Source of the DNA: Ciona intestinalis
Lineage: Eukaryota; Chordata; Ascidiacea; Phlebobranchia; Cionidae
Direction: 5' to 3'
Assembly: GCF_000224145.3 (NCBI RefSeq)
Contig: NW_004190420.2
Location: forward strand, 768,106 to 832,105
Length of the DNA: 64,000 nt
Shown here: in pieces, positions 51,401 to 61,600 of the stretch
Position numbering within the stretch: the first letter of the stretch is position 1
Layout: every line of letters begins with the position of its first letter
Made by a program: the position numbers and the translations under genes
Notes under the pieces: model-generated
Told to the model about the DNA's origin: nothing
Database searches by the model: none
The model's input: the letters and a program-made list of their open reading frames with translations, nothing else

Positions 51401-54177
51401 ACTCCACTACACTGTGCTGTGGTCGGGTAAGTTCGTTAGTTTAAGGCACTTTCTAACCCGCAATTAATAGACTCTTATATCCGTTATTTTACTGGCTTAA
51501 CAACTGTCTATACTTTGTTACTGCGTTGGTACTATATTACTTATTATCGTTTGATACCGCAACAAAGAAGCGAGTGTTACTGCATTGTAAAAAGTGAATG
51601 TGATCTTTATTTATCGCTTCGATCACAATAAGGAAGATCATATCAGTTAAATCAGCGAAGAGACGGCAAAACTACAGTAGTTTTTTATTTTTTTCAAAGC
51701 ACACTGTATAGATAAAGGTGTCTGGGAAAATGCTTCGGTTAAAAGCTTTTAATTATGACGCATTTTAACTGAACCGCACGTGCAAGTACTGCATGGAATT
51801 GCTCACATGGGGTAATTTGTTCGGTTTGCTCACATGCGGTAATTTGTTCTATTTTCCACAGGAACAAGCCGCAGAACGTAAGATGGCTGATGTCAGCTAT
51901 GAAGGAAAGGAACTTACCCGACAAAAATGGCTACACACCTTTGCACAGAGCAGTTATACTAGACCATACAGAATGTTGTAAAGAAATCTTAAGCGTCAAA
52001 GCGGAACGAACATTATACGCTAATACTAAGGTACAGTCACTGGTCAGCTTGCTTATTTACCCTAAATCGGTCAAACAAGGTGTTAGTAATGGTTAACTTA
52101 AGCCTAAATCACATGTTCCCCGGCGTCCCTTACTGTAGGCCTTCACCCTTACAGATCAGAATAGAGTTAATCGTCTAAACGAATTCAATTAACTTCTGCA
52201 TAGTGAAGTCTTGGCATTCTCAGTGCCCGGTTAGCGTTCTGTGCGAATTCAGTTGCATGGTTTCAATGTATTTAACTACAGGACGAGATAAAAGAAAACA
52301 CGGCACTACACTTATGCGTGTCTGGTCATTGCAACCTGGATATCGTGCATTTAGTTGTTGAAGCTGGTGCAGATGTGGACGAGCTGAACGGTGCGGGTGT
52401 CACCTGTGTTGCTTTGCTCGTTGAAAAATCAACGGAAAACTTGCTCTCGAGAATTCGACTTCCCCACTCCGGGAAATTATGGAACTCGGTAAGTAAAGTT
52501 AAGCGAAGATATACAATCTGCCGCTGTTGGTACCGGGCTCAAGTTAGCCCTTTAAATTACTCATTTAGTAAAAATAAATGTTAGCTTTATTGTACCCGCG
52601 TATCACCTGTCATATATAGTACTGCTGAGTAAGGTCGGATACCGTCAGCACCTAAATCCAATATTTTGTATCGTGTTTTGAACAATTAACAATGCTTTTT
52701 TAGAGTCTTGGGTCTACGGTTATATATTTTCTGTAAATATTCTTGGTTTTTACTACCAAAAAGAACGAGAAGGGGGAATTGAAACATTATTATGACAAGT
52801 TTATATAAATGGTCTCACTTTTATTACAGCTCCAATCAACAATGCAAAAACACAATTTAGTTGATAAAGATGGATTTGTGCCACGCATTCTTGCCACTCT
52901 GTGTTATCTTGTTTTAAACGGTGCTCGCGTCGAAAATGCTGCATCTAAACTTCCTTTTTCTAACTGGCAACAGTGCGTTTCAACATGTGCCTCCAACAGA
53001 AGCCATCACACCACCTTGTAATTATTAACTTGTAAAAAACGTAATTTTTAAATGAACCTTATGAATGGTCAGGACTGTTTTCTGTACCATCTTTAATTTA
53101 AAGCAAAATGTTACACATCGGAGAAAGGTCTTTAATTGTCTCTTGTAACTTATTTCGTATCGTAATGCAAATCCACTTACCTCAATGCATATCGCTTTTA
53201 TTCTTGTATACCAAGGCTATATTTTTGTTTACTATGCCTTGTAACATGTTTTCCTCGTTCACAGACGCTGCTCACAAGAAAGTTTCCCCGGTGATAATGA
53301 ACCATCAACGTCACGTTACCCGTGTAGATCGTGTAACCAAACTGCTTGTGTGAAGTTCGATCCTTGTGGTCATGTAGTCGTCTGTAAAAGTAAGGACGTA
53401 ACTTGTATTTCGGTGAAGCATCATTTAAGAGCACTTTCTTTTAGACTTATAAGTTCTAAATTATGGACATGTGTGTCTATGGGTAACAAAGGCACTCGGC
53501 CATAGAGCAAAAAAGTCACAAAAACAACCAGCCACAAAATGCATATGCGATAACTTATTATTAGAAGACCCGTGGGGTATGATACGCGAGGATAAATACG
53601 TTAAACACAATCATTTTATTAGCCCAGCACTTGGCTCAATCGTTTTCATTGTAAATTGATTCTGCATTTAAATAAAAACAAAGTTAAATAACAGATTTTT
53701 TACACTAAATCCGTGCCGTTCTTCAATATTTTATTTTTTTTTGCAGAATGCAGTTATATTGTTAAAAAGTGCCTCCAATGTGGCGTTCCTATCACTAACA
53801 AAACATGCGATGGAAAACCGTTGGCGAATGTCGAATCTACGGAGGTGAGTGCTGTTATTAACTGCCCGTTGATACTTTATATTACATTATGTCGCTCTTT
53901 GAGAGTCGTGACGATAAGGTTACTTAGACAAGTCTTCATTTAATTTCCTAATTTAGTGCTAGTTTAAAATAATGTCTACTAGAGTATTGTACCATTGTAA
54001 CGAACAATATTTTAGGATTCGAATTCGTGCACGATATGCATGGACCGAAAAATCAACACCGTCCTTTCCCCTTGTAATCACATGTTGTCTTGTCAAGAGT
54101 GTTCGAAAATGTTAAAACAGTGCCCGGTTTGTAGGGAGCCCATCGATAAAAGGGTGAAGGTTTTTCCCACGTTTTAG
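42494..54177 (+). CDS. MIB2: Mind bomb 2 E3 ubiquitin ligase
   Basis: RING E3 ligase that ubiquitinates Notch ligands to promote their endocytosis. Exons: 42494-42544, 47650-47815, 48145-48319, 48519-48665, 48804-48964, 49162-49307, 49852-50014, 50258-50331, 50488-50587, 50876-50931, 51278-51426, 51862-52030, 52282-52488, 52830-53017, 53265-53389, 53747-53844, 54016-54177; 778 residues. Domains in order: MIB/HERC2 (VVRGTDWAWDNQ...VVQWDCGTRTNY), ZZ finger (CDGCAERTMIRGTRWQCAQC), second MIB/HERC2 (VMRGYHWEWGEQDGG, YRVGHKGKVDL), one MIB repeat (LEGHGGWNSKMA, WTFHPAALERV), a Ser/Gln-rich linker, about three to four ankyrin repeats (GRTPLHCAVVG, GYTPLHRAVIL, NTALHLCVSGH), and two RING-type fingers, the last CTICMDRKINTVLSPCNH. 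Two RINGs point to MIB2 rather than MIB1, which has three. It is shorter than human MIB2 (~955-1000 aa): one MIB repeat and several ankyrins are missing. Confidence 0.93.
42545..47649 (+). other. Mind bomb 2 intron 1, long and mostly unassigned
   Basis: At 5.1 kb this intron is far longer than any other in the window. It contains a reversed SINE (43428-43607), a TTG microsatellite (about 44700-44718) and a higher-GC, repeat-poor part (about 44830-47200). An open frame of 199 codons (46427-47026) lacks recognisable domains and conserved splice context. Regulatory DNA is a reasonable guess. Confidence 0.5.
43428..43607 (-). repeat. tRNA-derived SINE, best copy
   Basis: Read on the minus strand: ATGGCATAGTGGTTAGTGCG (A box), GGGTTCAAGGCTCG (B box), CCGGCCACGCGAGGATAAAG, then a CATT tail. 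The tRNA-like head and CATT tail show it is a SINE, not a tRNA gene. Confidence 0.8.
49475..49660 (+). repeat. MITE copy
   Basis: TGTAGGGTGGGGAAAGATGA to GTCCCATCTTCCCCTACCCT, in a mind bomb 2 intron. Confidence 0.85.
50775..50830 (+). repeat. SINE tail fragment
   Basis: CTGTCGTCGTCCTGCCATGC followed by GAGGATAATCAAG, matching the SINE 3' end. Confidence 0.45.
52620..52797 (+). repeat. MITE copy, degenerate
   Basis: Landmarks ATCGTGTTTTGAACAATTAA and GGTTTTTACTACCAAAAA in a mind bomb 2 intron; termini poorly kept. Confidence 0.6.
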
Positions 54178-54340
54178 TTGCCGTAATCGCCGTCCGGTTT
54201 TCAATGTTATTGGTGTAGTTTTTATATATGTGCAATATCGTCACTGTATCGTTTTATTATGAACGTTCCATTGACTAAACATTAGTCGTTGTGGAAATAC
54301 CGAACAGCCCAAAATCATGAAGAGTGTTTACTACTGTCGA

Positions 54341-54354
54341 AATAAAACAATAAA
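54341..54354 (+). terminator. Poly(A) signals of mind bomb 2
   Basis: Two AATAAA hexamers (54341 and 54349) about 165 bases after the stop codon. Confidence 0.65.
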
Positions 54355-54424
54355 CAAAATTATTATTAACACAAGAAGTAAGTTTGGTTAATTGGAAAAT
54401 GTTATAGTTTACACATTGTATTAT

Positions 54425-54537
54425 AGTAAGGTGGGGGGGGGGGGAATGGGAGACGTTTACATTCCATTTTTTCGTCCCAATTGGCGGTAAAGAAACATTC
54501 AAAAATTATAAAACCGTATCCTCACGACTCACATAGC
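54425..54537 (-). repeat. Truncated MITE copy
   Basis: Begins AGTAAGGTGGGGGGGGGGGG and breaks off after CTCACGACTCACATAG, where a SINE tail starts. Confidence 0.7.
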
Positions 54538-54595
54538 CTGCCGTTGCCCCGCCCCACGATCATAAAGCAAGTCACATTCATTTATTCAACTTTGT
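54538..54595 (+). repeat. SINE tail joined to a MITE
   Basis: CCGTTGCCCCGCCCCACGAT, ATAAAGCAAGTCACATTCAT, TTATTCA: the SINE 3' end in place of the missing half of the MITE. Confidence 0.55.
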
Positions 54596-54985
54596 TTTGT
54601 TTCTTCGTTTACAGCCCTTAAACTTATCCATTTTTCAATGACCAACTTATTTTCGAGCTAGCTTTGTTGTAGGTCAATTTATTTATTGCCCATTGTTTGG
54701 AATTTTTTTTATTTTATAAATGTGACAATATAACAACCCACTAGTGACCACTGCATTAGAGCAATTGTTTCTTGCCCAACGACATATACCCACAACGGTG
54801 AACAGTGCCGTGCCTTGAATCCATAATCAATACGACGGTTGGTTCTATTTCTTGTATGTCCCCGACCATTGAATCTTATGCTGTTTTGATTTTTAGTTCC
54901 GGATCACCCAATCTTGTCAATTATCAAACAGGGTTTGTCTTAGGTATGTGATTACACCAAACCATATGTAAAACTTGTATTTTAA

Positions 54986-55158
54986 GGCAGAGTGGTTAAA
55001 ATGGGACATGTTTTCATTCTCCTTTCTTGCCCTATTTAGTAGTAAACAAAGAGCATTCAAAGAATTTTATAACCGTACTCCCGCGAATCTAAAAAAAAAC
55101 AAGATCAGGAAATACGGAGTTTGGGTGATAAAAGTGTCCTATCCTACCGCAGAGTATT
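54986..55158 (-). repeat. MITE copy, degenerate
   Basis: GTGGTTAAAATGGGACATG, TAGTAGTAAACAAAGAGCAT and GTGTCCTATCCTACCGCAG, just downstream of mind bomb 2. Confidence 0.65.
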
Positions 55159-55227
55159 TTAACCCGACTTTCAGGAACTGAATTAGTTGAACCGAGCAAA
55201 CGAGCAATGATGGTATATACAGCTCAG

Positions 55228-55296
55228 TGTATAATACTATAGGGTTGTGTTCACAACCCTATAGTATTATACATAGGGTTGTGTTCACAACCCTAT
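55228..55296. repeat. Twin palindrome
   Basis: First palindrome 55228-55273: 22-bp arms around TT, core GGGTTGTG-TT-CACAACCC. Second, 55273-55296: 11-bp arms with the same core. They abut head to tail about 270 bases upstream of the mini-Mind bomb ATG. Confidence 0.9.
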
Positions 55297-55566
55297 AATA
55301 ATACGACACCTTACTTCGCAAACCAAAGATACCGCTAAGATATCTATGTCAAAACCATAAACTCATGCTCGAGCGATCACAAAAGAAAACACTTTGGAAA
55401 TTTCATCATCGGTTTCACGGTTTTAAGGAACTATTGTAAATAAAGTGACGTTTTATGTTGTAGCACTTGTACCGTGTGTCTTATCTATACTGGAGTATTT
55501 TACTATTTTATCTTGTGTTTCTAGCGGTATATAAATTGTAGATTTGTGTATCAATGAAAATGTAAA

Positions 55567-57376
55567 ATGAGCGAGGCTAATATTAGACCTGGAGATAAAG
55601 TAATCCTTGTAACACAAGACATTGATGAGCTGAAACTACTGTTAGAAAACCATGGGGGGTGGTTCAAACAGTTACCACAGGTAAAATATAACATAAAAAC
55701 ACTCAAATACATAATATTAAAGCATTTTTTATAGATAGGTGACAAAGTGGGCAGAGTTTTAAGGTACCATGATGAAGATCTAAAGGTTCAGTTTAATCCT
55801 GAAGACTTTGACCTTTCTGGAGTAAGGAGACCTAAAAAAAAAGATTATAATTGGGTTTTCCCAGAATATGCTCTCAAACGAGTGGATATTACAGACAGTT
55901 CATCAGGTACTTAAAATGTTGATTACCTTTGTGTTGTGTAGGGTTGTTTTTGGGAGTTGGCATTAAACTTGTCTTTTTTGTTTGAGTCTTTTCTTCACCT
56001 TCTATTCGTCTTCTTTGTTTTGTCCCCGCTTCATTCCTATCTTCAATCGACAGTGTTGTAGACAGCACCTATTCCTGCAAGAAAGACATTTTACCGTCTG
56101 TGGTAATGTGTAGAAGTAAAATTTGCGTGTGTAAATTATTAAGATTAACCAAATCTGGTTCTTGGTTAATCAACCGGTTTCTTCAGAAAGATCGGGGTAT
56201 GTTACACGTCTATGTTACAACTTTTTAATAAATTTTCACTATGCTTTCTGTAAATTTAGTTTCAACTGTTTATTTCGCGATAAAACGTTGGGGTTTGAGA
56301 TAAAACTGATAAGAAAGTGTTTGCGCCTTCATATCTTTCTAAGGTAATTCATTGATTAACTAGGAACCACTGGGATTTAGATATAATTGGTTGAATTTTC
56401 ATGATTTACAAACACAAATTTTACTCTTACGTATTGTCACTGGTGATGTGTGTTTTGTTGCGGGAGTTGGCTCAGCGATTGAAAGTAGGAATAAATTGGG
56501 AATGAAAACAGCAAAGAAGGAAAAAAAGGTAGGTGGTTCTTTTAATTAAATCTCTCATACTGGACAAACTGCAGGAAATGCAAGTGCAAGAGACACTGAA
56601 AGACAAACTACAGAAAATTCCTCACCTACAAACACCACAACTGCTGAAACTGAGGTTAGTGTTCTGAACTTCACTTATATTATAAATTATAATAATTGTT
56701 TACAAATTTAGTATGAAAAATTAAATGTGTATATGTTGTAGAGTAAGTAATGTTCTTTTTAATAGCCCGAGGGAGGAGTTTTTTTCACTGCTGAATTTAT
56801 AGTGCTACTGAATAAATCAGATATATTTAGAATGAGAAAGATGGGAATGGGCCAACGGCTGGACATTTTTACCCTTTGCCAGTATTTGATTCTCGCGGTC
56901 AAAAAGTACACTATTTTTCAATAACTAAAAAAAACCGAATACGATGTATATTTTGAATTCACACTGAATCTTACTACTACTGCCGAAATTTTGTAGTTTG
57001 CAAGTTTGAGTATTGTAGTTCAATAAAACTGGATGAAATATTTCATACAAATTGATTTTGTCTCATAAAGTTACCCTACTTTATATCTTCCCCTACCCTA
57101 CTTTATATTGCTGTACATTGTGTAATAAACTTTGTACTCTAGTTGAAAAATCGTTACAAAAAATGTGACTAAACCATGCTATTTTAAAGTAATAGGTTGT
57201 TATATGAAAATATTTTTCAGAGTAACATCAAATGTAAAATTTGCTATGAGAGGAACTTTAACATTGTCTTCTCACCATGTGGGCACACTTCATGTGAAAC
57301 ATGTTTTCAAAAGTTAAAAGAAGGTTGTCACATTTGCAGAGAAAAAATAACAAGACATATAAATGTGTTCTATTAG
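55567..57376 (+). CDS. Miniature Mind bomb-like RING protein
   Basis: Exons 55567-55680, 55735-55906, 56575-56654, 57221-57376; 173 residues, phases 0, 1, 0. It starts MSEANIRPGDKVILVTQDID and carries a single MIB repeat (LLLENHGGWFKQLPQ, IGDKVGRVLRYH, VQFNPEDFDLSG, WVFPEYALKRV), a Thr/Ser linker, and a C-terminal RING (CKICYERNFNIVFSPCGH, CETC, CHICRE). All eight RING ligands are present, so ligase activity is plausible. It lacks the HERC2-like, ZZ and ankyrin parts. It lies about 1.4 kb after mind bomb 2 on the same strand and matches its exons 6, 7, 8 and 17 in intron phase, so I infer a partial tandem duplicate or a split-off piece. The RING has the H-x2-C spacing of MIB last RINGs. Confidence 0.85.
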
Positions 57377-58041
57377 TTTTGTCATTTTTAATAGGGCTTT
57401 CAGTTATACTGCTCAACTGCTATTAGTTTTTAATGTAAGTTTTTATTATTTATGCGATGTAGTCAAAGTTCAAACATTTTTTTTTTGCTTACTTATTTAT
57501 TTCTCATCCAAGAGTTCAATTGTGCTCTCATATTTACAAATCCTTGCATTATATAACATAAGATATGTTATATATATATGAAATGTTTTATTAAAAACTT
57601 CAATTGTATTGTGAACTGCCCTAACCCGACTTATTTTCATTACATTATTTTCGTTAATAACTTTTACCATAAACAAAATATTTTATTGTTGCTTTTGATG
57701 GTGGTAAAATGTAATCTGTACAATATAAAAATAAAATGATATCATCCGATTTGTTACAATCTAACTTATTTATCCTTTTATTTGGTCACAAATTAGTTAT
57801 TGCTCGTTTATTTCGCACAAGTCACTTCTCATAGTTTGTGTTCAAGTGCAAATGACTGAACTTATTTTCCTATCTTGTTATTACATCAGTATATTATATT
57901 TGAATTACCCCTGAGGTATAAATTATTAAAATAAAACCAAACCTTTCCAAATTTGGCAATAAAATTCAACTGAAGCTAAAACACGCGGCAAGTACTTACA
58001 CACACACGGAAGCGACTATGCCCGTGTGTACAAATAACCAA

Positions 58042-58102
58042 CACACGATCAGGATATTTTGGTATTAGTTGTTAAAGATATCTCTACTCCCACCCTACTA
58101 TA
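58042..58102 (-). repeat. MITE terminal remnant
   Basis: ACACGATCAGGATATTTTGG to CTACTCCCACCCTACTATAT; only one end is present. Confidence 0.6.
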
Positions 58103-58268
58103 TAAAACTCCATGCCCAAGACAAAAATGTCATAGGATAGGACTGTCTACTAATCAACTACTTCCATAACTGAAAACGAATATTATTTACAATCGGCTGT
58201 AAATTACGAAGGCAAATCTTTAAATATTACGAATTTCGAATATTTAAAATAGACACGTGGTGATTGTA

Positions 58269-58460
58269 TAGTAGGTGGGGGAGATGGGACATCTTTAGCA
58301 CATGGTATCTAAATATCCTGATCGTGAAAAAAACAGTGACCAGGGGTCTGTGGGAGTCATGAGGATACGGTTTTATAATTCTTTGAACGTTCTTTGTTAA
58401 CTTCCAAATAGACGAAAAAATAGAATGAAACGGTGTCTTATCTTCCCCCGCCTTACTATA
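58269..58460 (+). repeat. MITE copy
   Basis: TAGTAGGTGGGGGAGATGGG to TCTTATCTTCCCCCGCCTTA, downstream of the GPCR stop. Confidence 0.85.
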
Positions 58461-58675
58461 TATATCATACACGGTAACTACTAATTAATCTATGCTTCAA
58501 TCTCACGCATAATACGGATAAAAGTGAAGAACGTTGCATATAGGTGCTTAAAGTTGAGTGTTACATTAAATTTCCCATTGCTATTGTGGTGCAAGCTACT
58601 AAAAGCAATAAAAATAACTGAAGCATGATGATTTATAGTAAGTGTTTGATGAAGCGTTGCTGGCAACAAGGCGTT

Positions 58676-61600
58676 TTACATAAAAGTTCTCACATCGCTG
58701 GTTATACTGTTCGCTGAATGACCGTTGGACTCGCACGACGAATACATGCTGCCATTGTTTGTAGGGGTGGAAATAGTGGTGTCGATTGCAATATTATGAT
58801 TGTTGATTGAGATGTCGTTCGTCTCAAGTGAAGTCACCTTTAAAAGTTTCACATCAATGTCCTTTGTGTATCTGTACTGCACCGGGGACTTTTGGCCGCT
58901 GCTAATAGAGGGATTTGACGATGATGAAGACTTTGTAGATAGTGGCGACTTCGTGTCGGTCGAACGGTTGCTTTCGGGAGACACAGGAGGAAAAGGTGCT
59001 GTGCTGTCCCTTCGTACATCGAGTGAGGACTTTCTTCTCGTGTTTGTTCGCGTAGTGACCACACTACCAATGTTTCGTGTGCCTCGTCTGCCAGAACTGT
59101 GTGTCTGGCTTCTGCTCTGGTCAAGACCAGCATGTTTGAATAGTAGGCCGACCCACGACGATCTCACAACACGAGGCCGCACAGTAAAAACTATAAATAT
59201 CCAAAGCCCCTGAAGAGAAAGAAATAAATGAATATAAGAAAAGCACAACATAAATTCACAGACACGTATTACAAACACTGGTAGACAAAAAATAAATAAC
59301 ATTTTCGTGACTATACTACAGCGACCGACATACGGAAATTATAATATATAAGTGATAAACAAACTCTGTCTGTAACGAACAATCGCTCTTCGTGAGAGGC
59401 AAAAATATTTGTGTCGGAAAAATATTTCTGATACCACAAAGTTCCGTATAGCTGTCAGTTTCGAACAAAAACGTTCAAACGAAAATGGTAAGAACAAAAA
59501 TCTGACAAAAATGATCGCAGTGGATAAAAAACAAGGACCGTAGAAAAAAGAAATTGTTTATAATGAACAAATAATCTTCGAGACCGGCAAAAATTATTTG
59601 GAAAACCAAAAAAGTCCGCCTTAAAAATGTGTTCGTAGCGGACAAAAAGAAAACCCATCACAGACAAAAATATTCGTAGTAGACAAAATGACCGCGGTTT
59701 ACAGAATAACGTAAGAGAAAAAAAATCCGTGAAAAACATAACAATGCAGTAGTTAATTTACCTGGAATGCATTTAGAATAACAAACACATAAGCTAATAT
59801 TCTTCTCAAAGCTCCGTCCTCAATCGGATCAACGTTTATCAAGAAACCGATCAACCATGTAGGACCTGTTAGTAATAGAATCGCCATTGCATTCAAGACG
59901 TGTTGTCGACCCTACGAAAATATTAGGATTTTAAAATAGTTAACGAACGCATTGATCGAAGCGCACCGACAAATATGAAGTTATTATTTCTTACGTTCCA
60001 ATTTGTAATGAATAACTGTGGCGACAATTATATGTCTACGGAAGTACATTTCAAATTTAGGACTCCAAAATCGTACTCTATATGCGTGATATATAGTGCG
60101 TGATGCTCAAAAAATGGTAAAATAAACGCTATTATGCTGTTATATAAATAATCGTATAAACTTAGTGCGACAGCATCGGTTAGCATTAACGAAATTTGCA
60201 TGTGGATTACTAGTATAAACATCGTACATAAAAAACAAATTGGTCAGGTTTCTCTACGGCAATCTTTCTTAATTTACTTTACTTCGAAATGTAACAAATA
60301 TCCAGTTTGAAGCATTATGGTGCCGGTCCGTTACATTTATTGACTGTCGACAGTTTATGAATAACGTTACTTACTTTGACTCGTTTTGCGTTGCTTCTTA
60401 CTCGAGTCAATTTTCTTCCTGTTCGTTTGCAGGTTACGTGGTAAAGAACAATAACGAAAAGAAATGTGTTGACAAGTAAGATCAAACCAAGCGGAGCCAG
60501 GAAAGCATAGTACACGGCTAATGGGGATAACCAGCACCTAAAATAACAAAAACAATTTTCAAACCAACACCGTTTCATAAAGGACCATGGAGGTCCTGCA
60601 ACCGCATTACAGAAAAGGGCAAGAATAATATAAAAAAGGCTAAAATTAATATATTTTGTGCGGGAGAATATGGGACACCTTTTCATTCGATTTTCCCGTA
60701 CCATTTGGTAGCAAAAAAGAACATTCCAAGAATTATAACACCGTATCCTCACGACTCGCACAAATCGTTGTTAATTGTTTAAACTACGATCAGAATATTT
60801 AGATATTATGTGCTAAAGGTGTCCCATCTTCCCCTACATTACTATAACTTTAACAGACACAAGGCGTCTACAGACGTCGCATGGGTATATGGTTCGCGCC
60901 TGCTGTAACTGAGTGTTACCCCAAATGTGGTATTAATTAACTGATAATGGTAATACACATATCCTAATAAGCTGGTAAAAACAAAGTCTCAACAAGTGTA
61001 TACAGCTGTTTTGCCAAATTAGACTTGTTTTCTACATTTTATTTAATAGGGAAACATTTTTATGTGTTAAATTACTTACACCACAGTTTCCCTGTACATC
61101 GGGTACATCCTATGCCACTCGGAGTTCGGGTAAGTCTCTACAAGCCCGAAGTGTGCACCCAGTGTAGCGATCGACAGCACCAATGGAAAACCCCATCCAA
61201 ACACGGAGGCTTTGCGCACGTAATGTCGGACGCTGCTCCACACTTTGACGAACATGAGGTACATGTCTACCACTTCAACCATCATCCACGCAAAAGTAGC
61301 AGCGGTGAAGAAGTGCATAAAGAAACCAGACTGCAAGGAATTTCAAATAAAACTTACTCCGTCAGTTTTAGTAAGCTTAAAATTAAAATACACCAATATA
61401 TATATATTACAGTAGGGTAAGATAGGACATGTTTCAATGCTCTCTTCTGGTCTCTTTTAACCGTAGCCCTGCGACTCAATGATCGTTGGTTTAAAACACG
61501 ATCGAGAAATATGGGACTAATTTTTTTAACGGTATCCCACCTTATATGTTAACAATAATTTCACCAAATTTCAGCACATGTTAATTAAAGCTGTTTTAAT

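Larger units (their letters stand above)
57377..58675. other. Convergent intergenic region
   Basis: Lies between the mini-Mind bomb gene (+) and the adhesion GPCR (-). AT-rich, with a likely AATAAA at 57730 for the plus gene and MITE remnants at 58042-58102 and 58269-58460. No further exon is supported. Confidence 0.55.

Noticed and set aside
56805-57108. A further MITE copy in the mini-Mind bomb intron
   Set aside because: One end (CTTCCCCTACCCTACTTTATA) is recognisable, but I cannot follow the interior or the other end.
58800-59213. 137-codon plus-strand frame
   Set aside because: It is the antisense of the low-complexity GPCR tail exon, which has clear family context.
59455-59739. 94-codon minus-strand frame
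   Set aside because: Its Phe/Leu/Arg pattern comes from the tandem repeat, and it lies in an intron of the GPCR.
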